Shown piece after piece: positions 14,247 to 19,781 of a stretch of DNA of 19,781 nucleotides; positions within the stretch are counted from its first letter, which is position 1, and the number at the start of each line of letters is the position of its first letter. The stretch covers positions 1-19,781 of the forward strand of contig CAYUVK010000096.1 in the NCBI GenBank assembly GCA_964448105.1, given 5' to 3'. A model generated the notes under the pieces. It was not told where the DNA came from and did no database searches. It was given only the letters and a program-made list of their open reading frames with translations. The translations under genes and the position numbers were made by a program. Source of the DNA: CAVQBP01 sp964448105 (GTDB taxonomy: Bacteria > Bacteroidota > Ignavibacteria > Ignavibacteriales > Ignavibacteriaceae).

Positions 14247-16196
14247 ATGGACTTTAGAAACAATCTTATTCTTCTCTTTTTTGTTTTATCTTTTTTTTCA
14301 ATAATAAAAGCACAGGATTTTACTGTTGAAAAGACCGATACGGCCGGTCTTTACAGACTCTCGGAAGTTGTAGTTTCGGCAACCAGGACCGCTACTCCAA
14401 GCTTAGAGGTTGCAAGCTCAATATCTGTAATTGATTCAAGTGAAATTGCAAATAAAAATACTTTTAATGTTGCTGATCTTTTAAAGGATCAATACGGCGT
14501 ATATATTGCCCAGCAGGGGGGTCCTGGGACGTTAGAGAGTATTTTTCTACGGGGCGGAAATTCAAGTCATACATTAGTTCTAATTGACGGTATTGAGATG
14601 AATATGCCGAACGATCCAAGCAATACATTTGATTTCTCAAATCTTACTACAGATAATATTGAAAGGATTGAAATTCTCAGAGGACCTCAAAGCATACTTT
14701 ACGGTTCAGATGCTTTAGCTGGAGTAATTAATATTATAACAAAAAAAGGTTACGGTAAACCTAAAACTTTTCTTTCATTAGAAGGAGGTTCTTACGGCAC
14801 TATTAAAGGATTGGGAGGATTAAACGGCAGTATTAAACTTTTTAACTATTCACTGACTTTCAGCAAATATAAAACCGCCGGATTCTCAGCAGCATCAAAG
14901 AAATATGGAAACACTGAGAAAGACGGAACCGATAATGAAAATTTTTCTTCACAATTCGGATTTAATCTTCATAAAAATTTTAATTTGAATGTTTATTACC
15001 GTTATAACAATGCAAACACTGATTATGACCAGCACGGAGGTATGTTTGGTGATGATCCTACTTACATTTATAAGCTCGATGAATCTGCATTCAGGACCGA
15101 AGGGGATCTATCTTTATTAGGCGGATTAATAAATTCAAAATTAGGATTTTCATATTTTAGAAATGTAAGAAAATACAGCTTTGATTCTACATTAAATAAT
15201 CCTTTTGGATCTACAAGCTTTTATGACGGAAGAAAAATTAAATTTGATATGCAGAACAATTTAAATTTATCTGAAAATTTCAAATTTATTCTTGGTCTAG
15301 AAACAGAACAGGAAAAAGCTTATACTGAATATTATTATTTCACAAGTTCATATTTCTATGGAAATATTTTACCGTTCAGCAGTTCAAGAACATCTGCAGT
15401 TTACCTGGAAAATCAATTTAAATTTTTAAATGCGATTTTCGGAACTGTAGGAATCAGGTATGATCATCATCAGAGATTTGGTTCAAAAATAACATATAGA
15501 ATTGCACCGGCTTATATTATCTGGCAGACAGGAACAAAATTAAAAGCAACCTTAGGAACGGGATTTAAAGCGCCATCATTAACTTTTCTATTTGATCCCG
15601 CATACGGTAATCCAGACTTAAAACCTGAACAAAGCACCGGGTGGGATGCGGGATTTGAACAATTTGTTAATAATTATTTAAGCTTTGGTATAACTTATTT
15701 TAATAATTCATTCAGAAATTTATTTACTTATGGTGCAAATTTTAAAGAAGTGAATCTTGATAAAGCGTTAACTGATGGCTTGGAGTTTTTCGTGGACATT
15801 CATCCTATAGAAAAATTAAAATTAAAAGCTAATTATACTTATACAAAAGCTGTAGATAAAAGTGAGAATTCACCTGACTATAATGAAGCTCTTTTAAGAA
15901 GGCCCATGCACAAAATAGATTTGAGTATTAATTATGATTTTTCAAGTGATATTAATACAAATATTGATTTAATTTATGTCGGTAAAAGAGATGATAAAAT
16001 CTTTACAGGCAATTCCTCCCAAAGAACTAAATTGAGTCCTTATACGCTTATTAATTTATCTGTTTCATATAAACTTTTTGATTACATCCGGTTGAACGGC
16101 AGAATAGAAAATCTCCTTGATAAATATTATGAAGAAGTCTATGGTTATGCTACCCCCGGGTTTTCTGCTTATGCAGGTATAAAATTAATTTTTTGA
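14247..16196 (+). CDS. btuB: TonB-dependent outer-membrane receptor, BtuB-like (cobalamin uptake)
   Basis: 649 residues. The signal peptide covers about 1-22 (ending IIKAQ). The plug domain starts with a TonB-box-like segment, LSEVVVSATRT, followed by the plug signatures VADLLKDQYGVYI, LRGGNSSHTLVLIDG and IEILRGPQSILYGSDALAGVINIIT (about 35-165). The rest is beta-barrel strands, with GTGFKAPSLTFLFDP and NPDLKPEQSTGWDAG in the middle and NGRIENLLDKYYEEVYGYATPG near the end. The last residue is Phe after KLI, as expected for outer-membrane barrel insertion. Length and plug motifs match BtuB. The cobalamin riboswitch directly upstream makes corrinoid the most likely cargo, imported with TonB energy. 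AGGAG (14234-14238) fixes the start. No BtuF, BtuC or BtuD genes lie in the window. Confidence 0.9.
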   Translation: MDFRNNLILLFFVLSFFSIIKAQDFTVEKTDTAGLYRLSEVVVSATRTATPSLEVASSISVIDSSEIANKNTFNVADLLKDQYGVYIAQQGGPGTLESIFLRGGNSSHTLVLIDGIEMNMPNDPSNTFDFSNLTTDNIERIEILRGPQSILYGSDALAGVINIITKKGYGKPKTFLSLEGGSYGTIKGLGGLNGSIKLFNYSLTFSKYKTAGFSAASKKYGNTEKDGTDNENFSSQFGFNLHKNFNLNVYYRYNNANTDYDQHGGMFGDDPTYIYKLDESAFRTEGDLSLLGGLINSKLGFSYFRNVRKYSFDSTLNNPFGSTSFYDGRKIKFDMQNNLNLSENFKFILGLETEQEKAYTEYYYFTSSYFYGNILPFSSSRTSAVYLENQFKFLNAIFGTVGIRYDHHQRFGSKITYRIAPAYIIWQTGTKLKATLGTGFKAPSLTFLFDPAYGNPDLKPEQSTGWDAGFEQFVNNYLSFGITYFNNSFRNLFTYGANFKEVNLDKALTDGLEFFVDIHPIEKLKLKANYTYTKAVDKSENSPDYNEALLRRPMHKIDLSINYDFSSDINTNIDLIYVGKRDDKIFTGNSSQRTKLSPYTLINLSVSYKLFDYIRLNGRIENLLDKYYEEVYGYATPGFSAYAGIKLIF

Positions 16197-16247
16197 AAGA
16201 TATTTAATTATTCATATTTTATTATTATAAATTGAAAGGAGCTAGAG

Positions 16248-16775
16248 ATGAAAGAGAATATAAGGAATCCAAGGTTTGTTGTTTTAACCTTGATTATACT
16301 TGGAGCAGCATTTACAAGATTAATTCCGCACTATCCGAATTTTACTGCTGTCGGTGCAGTTGCATTGTTTGGCGGAGCTTACTTTACTAAAAAGTGGCTT
16401 GCATTTGTTGTACCTTTAGCAGCATTGTTTCTTACGGATTTAATTATCGGGTTTTACAGTCAAATGTGGGTCGTTTATTTAAGCTTTATACTGATTGTAG
16501 TTATTGGTATGTCTTTACAAGGAGCTAAAAAACCAGGTAAAGTAATATTAGCTTCCGTTTCTGCTTCAGTCAGTTTTTTCGTAATAACTAATTTTGCTAT
16601 GTGGTACGGTTCTTCACTCTATCCGCAAAACTTTACCGGAATAATGGAAAGCTATACGGCTGCAATTCCTTTCTTCAGTTATACATTATTAGGTGATTTG
16701 TTTTATGTCGGTATAATGTTCGGTGTATTTGAAATTGCAAAAGTAAAGTTTCCCCAGCTGGCAGAAGCTCAATAA
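16248..16775 (+). CDS. Small multi-spanning membrane protein in the B12 operon, DUF6580-like putative transporter
   Basis: 175 residues, starting 51 bases after the receptor gene with a good AAAGGAG site. Hydrophobic spans lie at about 9-24, 32-46, 50-69, 73-90, 98-117 and 136-164, so about six helices. A conserved-looking motif, RLIPHYPNFTAVGAVALFGG, runs from residue 24 to 43. Size and topology resemble substrate-binding (S) components of ECF vitamin transporters, and I associate the sequence with the DUF6580 family of putative transport proteins. Placement behind a cobalamin riboswitch and a BtuB-like receptor makes it a candidate inner-membrane corrinoid carrier. It has no cysteine at all, so it cannot use the cobalt-binding Cys described for the solitary B12 transporter BtuM. 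Cobalamin transport is an inference. Confidence 0.75.
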   Translation: MKENIRNPRFVVLTLIILGAAFTRLIPHYPNFTAVGAVALFGGAYFTKKWLAFVVPLAALFLTDLIIGFYSQMWVVYLSFILIVVIGMSLQGAKKPGKVILASVSASVSFFVITNFAMWYGSSLYPQNFTGIMESYTAAIPFFSYTLLGDLFYVGIMFGVFEIAKVKFPQLAEAQ

Positions 16776-16786
16776 AATTAATCAAA

Positions 16787-16809
16787 GGGGCGATTCGGTG
16801 AATCGCTCC
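16787..16809. repeat. Short palindrome GGGGCGATTC-GGT-GAATCGCTCC
   Basis: Ten-base arms with one mismatch (G-U pairable) and a 3-base loop lie between the membrane-protein gene and the HAD gene; A16786/T16810 extend the stem. There is no T-run on the plus side, so it is not a standard terminator. The core GGCGATTC/GAATCGCC resembles dispersed palindromes I recall from several environmental genomes. It could weaken read-through into the HAD gene or stabilise the upstream message. Confidence 0.55.
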
Positions 16810-16848
16810 TGCAAACCATCCGTACATATTTATTAAATCCATTGTAAG

Positions 16849-17619
16849 ATGATTAAAAATATTCCTGTATTAATTGATTTTGACGGAATAATAAGAATAG
16901 GGAAAAAACCTGCATCTGATGCGAAACAATTTTTACAATTTCTTTCCGAGCAGAAAATTCCGACATATATAATCAGCAATTCAACTTTAAATACCGCAGA
17001 TGATTTAATGCAATTTCTGAAAGATAATGAAATGGATTTTGGAATCCCTGCAATGACATCCGTAAATGCAGCCATTAATTATGTTAAAAATCATTATAAA
17101 AAAGTATCGGTTTTTTGTAATGAAAAAATTAGGAAAAGCTTTGAAAAATTTATAGATGATGATAATCCCGAAGCAGTTGTTGTTGGCGATCTTGAAGATA
17201 AATGGAATTACGAAACGCTCAATGATATTTTCAGAAAGGTCTATAATGGTGCAGATTTACTGGCAATGCAGAAAAATAAATTCTGGAAACCGGATGGTGT
17301 AAATTTATGCCTGGATGCAGGAGCTTTTATCTCGGCAATTGAATATGCTGCCGGTAAAGAAGCTGTATTGATTGGTAAACCTTCCCCGATATACTTTTAT
17401 TCCGCAATTGAGTTATTGGGATTTTCCAAAGAATCTTCTTTCATAATGATTGGAGATGATATTGAAACCGATATTCAGGGAGCAAAAAAGTTAGGTGGAA
17501 TAAGCATCTTAGTTTATTCAGGTAAAACTAAATATCCTTTGGATACTAGTATCAAAGTAAAACCGGATTATGAAGCACAGACTCTGAATGAAGTAATTTC
17601 TGTGCTAGATAACTTTTAA
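16849..17619 (+). CDS. HAD-superfamily hydrolase, subfamily IIA (NagD-like phosphatase)
   Basis: 256 residues, normal for the NagD/HAD-IIA group. The catalytic motifs are all there. Motif I is DFDG (nucleophile D10, acid/base D12), motif II is SNS (43-45), motif III is K177 in IGKPSP, and motif IV is GDDIETD (202-208). The region between motifs II and III (about 60-170) is the C2-type cap that sets substrate choice. A cytoplasmic phosphatase acting on a small phosphate ester is expected; the substrate cannot be read off. It starts 73 bases after the putative transporter gene with only a weak ribosome site, and the palindrome at 16787-16809 lies in between. Membership of the B12 transcript is therefore likely but unproven. 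A role in nucleotide-loop or ribazole-phosphate handling would be speculation. Confidence 0.85.
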   Translation: MIKNIPVLIDFDGIIRIGKKPASDAKQFLQFLSEQKIPTYIISNSTLNTADDLMQFLKDNEMDFGIPAMTSVNAAINYVKNHYKKVSVFCNEKIRKSFEKFIDDDNPEAVVVGDLEDKWNYETLNDIFRKVYNGADLLAMQKNKFWKPDGVNLCLDAGAFISAIEYAAGKEAVLIGKPSPIYFYSAIELLGFSKESSFIMIGDDIETDIQGAKKLGGISILVYSGKTKYPLDTSIKVKPDYEAQTLNEVISVLDNF

Positions 17620-17649
17620 GGTTAAAGTGTTTTAAAATATATTAACCTT
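17618..17649. terminator. Shared hairpin between convergent gene ends
   Basis: AAGGTTAA (17618-17625) and TTAACCTT (17642-17649) form a perfect 8-bp stem with a 16-nt AT-rich loop. It spans the 22-base gap between the HAD stop (17619) and the ATP-grasp stop (17642), overlapping both. It is probably a two-way terminator. T-rich tails are weak on both strands. Confidence 0.4.
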
Positions 17650-18703
17650 GAAGGTTACTTCGTCCTCTTTTCCATGCGAGTTCAATTATTTTTTTTAATG
17701 CCCTTACATACGAATAGCCTTCTGCTTCCATAGACCGCATAAAACCTGCACCTTCAGTTAAATCCGGATTTGGATTTACTTCCAAAACATATAATTTATT
17801 ATCTTTTGATAACCTCATATCAACTCGTGCATAATCTCTGCATCCCATATATTTAAAAGCTTTAACTGCAATGTCTTTAGCTTTCTTTTCTATTTTAAGA
17901 GGGAGTTTTGCCGGACAAATAGGGATTGTTTTATGGTATGCTTCATGGTGAGGATCCCATTTTGCCTGGTAGCTGACAATATTATAAAGATGATCCGGCA
18001 TTTCATCAAAATTAATTTCGCTTATAGGTAAAGCTTTAGGGTTTTTATCTCCTAAAATAGCAACATTTAATTCCCTGCCTTGAATAAACTCTTCTACTAA
18101 AGCAGGCTGTATAAAATGTCTAAAAACATATTCAATTCTTTCTTTAAGCTTTTTATTATTGTTAACAATTGAATCATTTTCAATACCTACACTTGCATCT
18201 TCAAATGCCGGTTTTACCATTAGAGGGAACTGTAAATTATGTTTATATTTTTTTGATGGTTTTTTGAAAACGGCAAATCTTGGAGTTTTAATACCCACAG
18301 AATTTAATAGTCTTTTTGCCAGCACTTTACTCTGGCAGTTTGCCAAGGCCATGGGGGGGGCACCTGTATAAGGAACCTTGAGCAATTCCAGAAGTCCGAC
18401 AACATTCATTTCTAAACCTGAATTATCATTGAAAATTTCAATAAAATTGAAGATTACATCAGGTTTATTTTTTTTGATATCCCGAATAAGTAGATTTAAA
18501 TCATCAAAAATATTTAAAAAATATGTATTTAAGCCGGATTTATTTAGTTTTTCGGTTAAAATTTCATATTCTTCAACCGGCGTGAGGTCTTCTACTTCAA
18601 AATAAGGGACAAAATCGAGCTCTTTTATCTCATGTTCAACTGATTTTATGTAGAAATCGGGATGTGGCTCATTGCATACAATTGCAACTTTCAATTCTTT
18701 CAT
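17642..18703 (-). CDS. ATP-grasp ligase related to D-Ala-D-Ala ligase
   Basis: 353 residues, cytoplasmic. The N-terminal lobe contains IFNFIEIFND...GLLELLKVPYTGAPP, the equivalent of the Ddl 'GLLExLxIPYTG' segment. ATP-grasp motifs follow: K164 in PLMVKPAFEDASVGI, VEEFIQGRELNVAILG (203-218), D295 in DYARVDMRL, and E308 and N310 in LEVNPNPDL, the metal/ATP carboxylates. Such enzymes join a carboxylate to an amine through an acyl phosphate. The flexible-loop and C-terminal segments differ from housekeeping Ddl: KWDPHHEAYHKTIPICPA replaces the usual catalytic stretch. The gene is also not in a cell-wall cluster. It is therefore more likely a peptide or amino-acid ligase of unknown substrate. It is divergent from the C39-like peptidase gene at 18800, which suggests a shared pathway. 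Confidence 0.85.
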   Translation of the reverse strand: MKELKVAIVCNEPHPDFYIKSVEHEIKELDFVPYFEVEDLTPVEEYEILTEKLNKSGLNTYFLNIFDDLNLLIRDIKKNKPDVIFNFIEIFNDNSGLEMNVVGLLELLKVPYTGAPPMALANCQSKVLAKRLLNSVGIKTPRFAVFKKPSKKYKHNLQFPLMVKPAFEDASVGIENDSIVNNNKKLKERIEYVFRHFIQPALVEEFIQGRELNVAILGDKNPKALPISEINFDEMPDHLYNIVSYQAKWDPHHEAYHKTIPICPAKLPLKIEKKAKDIAVKAFKYMGCRDYARVDMRLSKDNKLYVLEVNPNPDLTEGAGFMRSMEAEGYSYVRALKKIIELAWKRGRSNLQG

Positions 18704-18721
18704 ATTGAAAAAATAAACATT

Positions 18722-18749
18722 TTTACCATTTACGCAAAATTTGTATAAT
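18722..18749 (+). promoter_or_regulatory. Weak promoter candidate in the divergent gap
   Basis: TTTACC (18722-18727) and TATAAT (18744-18749) are 16 bases apart in the 96-base region between the two divergent genes, 50 bases before the peptidase start. It resembles a generic sigma-70 site more than the Bacteroidota type. Low weight. Confidence 0.22.
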
Positions 18750-18799
18750 GATTTAATCGTTTACATTAATTAAATTAAAAAGTAAAAATTTTTATACTT

Positions 18800-19633
18800 A
18801 TGAGTTTTTATCCCCAACCTTATAAATATCAATGCGGGCCATTTGCCCTAAAATACGGGCTTGTAATGCTCGGAAGATTCGAAAATGAAAGGGAAATAGG
18901 AAAAAAAGCGGGAAGCACCTGGTGGTATGGAACCGATGAAATCGGTCTTGCTAAAGCAGCTAAAAGTTTCAACTGCAAAATGAAATATTTTAGAAGGGAA
19001 ACTCCCTATGAAGCTATTAAAGCATTGTCGTATCATTTAAAGCAGGGATTGCCATGCATTTTAAGTGTTGATGATTGGGAACACTGGATTACAGTAATTA
19101 CGGAACAGAAAAATAAATTTATTGTAGTAGACAGCGCACTTGAAAAGGTTATTGTTATCTATACACCAAAACAACTTTTAAAAAGATGGAAGTATGTTGA
19201 TGAAAGCGGATTTACTAGTTATGATGGGTATGCTTTAACATCAAAAGATAAACACAATACAAAAGCTCACTTTTCTCTTGAAAAAGCACGGTACGTAATG
19301 AGAGACAGGAACAAACAGCTTGCTAAAAAATGGGATACTTATTTTAACGATTTAATTAATATATGCAGACCGCGTACCGCGCATTCCAAACAGACTATTT
19401 CATTTAGCGAATTTTTAAGAAGATATGAAAAGCTTTTAGTAAAAGGTGTTGCCGACTGGCATGGAAGCCCGCCATATAAAGAGCTTCATAAGATACTTAA
19501 AAATATGCAGTTTGTAGCAGAAGTATATAACCTTGTTATTTATACCGTAGATCAGAAAAAAGTACTTGTTGATCTTGCATCAATCTTAATGATGTATGCA
19601 TGCGGAAAATATGGTATGGATCCGATTTATTGA
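18800..19633 (+). CDS. Peptidase C39-like cysteine protease with extra C-terminal domain
   Basis: 277 residues, no signal peptide. The N-terminus QPYKYQCGPFALKYG has the C39 layout, with Gln (Q6) six residues before the nucleophile C12. The His is H95 in DWEHWITVI and the Asp is D111 in FIVVDSALEK, completing a papain-like triad within about 125 residues. Residues about 150-277 form a mostly helical extension (KARYVMRDRNKQLAKKWD..., SILMMYACGKYG) that I do not recognise. C39 domains usually cleave double-glycine leaders inside ABC exporters. Here there is no ABC or membrane part, so this is a stand-alone cytoplasmic enzyme. The start is fixed by the need to include Q6 and C12, although there is no clear ribosome site. 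It is transcribed away from the ATP-grasp ligase; cleaving or trimming a ligated or ribosomal peptide is a reasonable inference. Confidence 0.75.
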   Translation: MSFYPQPYKYQCGPFALKYGLVMLGRFENEREIGKKAGSTWWYGTDEIGLAKAAKSFNCKMKYFRRETPYEAIKALSYHLKQGLPCILSVDDWEHWITVITEQKNKFIVVDSALEKVIVIYTPKQLLKRWKYVDESGFTSYDGYALTSKDKHNTKAHFSLEKARYVMRDRNKQLAKKWDTYFNDLINICRPRTAHSKQTISFSEFLRRYEKLLVKGVADWHGSPPYKELHKILKNMQFVAEVYNLVIYTVDQKKVLVDLASILMMYACGKYGMDPIY

Positions 19634-19663
19634 ACTTCTTTGATCCGAGATACAATAATGAAG

Positions 19664-19698
19664 ACTTAATCTTAATCCTACTCTTAATCTTAATTAGC
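19664..19698. repeat. Degenerate CTTAAT short tandem repeat
   Basis: After the peptidase gene the sequence reads as imperfect copies of (C)TTAATC: CTTAAT, CTTAATCC, TACTCTTAATCTTAATTAG. Only about five copies, drifted. It resembles short 'TTAAGA' arrays I recall between genes in Bacteroidota-like genomes. No coding or RNA role seen. Confidence 0.4.
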
Positions 19699-19781
19699 AA
19701 AGAATTTTTGAATAGTGTAAGATTATTCCTTTAGTTCTAAAAGTCTGCACAAAATGGAAAGAAAAATTAAGAACATAGAGC

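Noticed and set aside
17642..18703. Housekeeping D-alanine-D-alanine ligase (ddl)
   Set aside because: The ATP-grasp core matches, but the substrate-loop region differs and no cell-wall genes are adjacent; I keep only the broader ATP-grasp ligase call.
19754..19781. Start of a further plus-strand gene (MERKIKNIE...)
   Set aside because: Only nine codons are visible before the window ends and there is no ribosome site; it cannot be supported either way.

Overview
The window looks like chromosome from a member of the Bacteroidota/Chlorobi/Ignavibacteria group, most likely Ignavibacteria-like. This rests on three things. Two secreted proteins end in near-identical 83-residue type IX secretion (T9SS) tails of the 'NPFNP...DILGKEVAT...SSGVYFY' kind. 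Succinate dehydrogenase has the three-subunit b558 layout. There is a one-protein hybrid two-component system, typical of Bacteroidota. The DNA is AT-rich, and several promoter candidates resemble TTTG-N19/20-TAnnTTTG. No transposase, integrase, tRNA, rRNA or CRISPR array was seen.

Layout. 1-602: the end of a secreted-type protein made of 74-residue tandem repeats, followed by a REP-like hairpin. 698-1347: a small secreted protein broken by one frameshift. 1424-4774 (minus): sdhC-sdhA-sdhB, a tightly coupled respiratory operon. 5089-8719 (minus): a beta-helix surface protein and a degenerate 5'-nucleotidase-like protein, both with T9SS tails. 8720-9450: AT-rich spacer with one candidate 38-residue membrane protein. 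9451-13707 (minus): a 1418-residue hybrid two-component sensor/regulator. 13831-17619 (plus): a promoter candidate, a cobalamin riboswitch carrying a long extra hairpin arm, a BtuB-like TonB-dependent receptor, a small multi-spanning membrane protein and a HAD phosphatase. 17642-19633: a convergently ending ATP-grasp ligase gene, divergent from a C39-like cysteine peptidase gene. The last 150 bases hold only a degenerate short repeat.

How the genes work together. The best-supported functional unit is the B12-controlled set. The riboswitch should shut down the BtuB-like outer-membrane receptor when cobalamin is plentiful. The membrane protein directly downstream is a candidate inner-membrane partner, and the HAD enzyme may belong to the same transcript. 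The Sdh complex feeds electrons from succinate to quinone (or runs in reverse). The ATP-grasp/C39-like pair has no signal peptides and is the best candidate for an undescribed cytoplasmic peptide-ligation/cleavage system. The target of the hybrid regulator cannot be read from the window.
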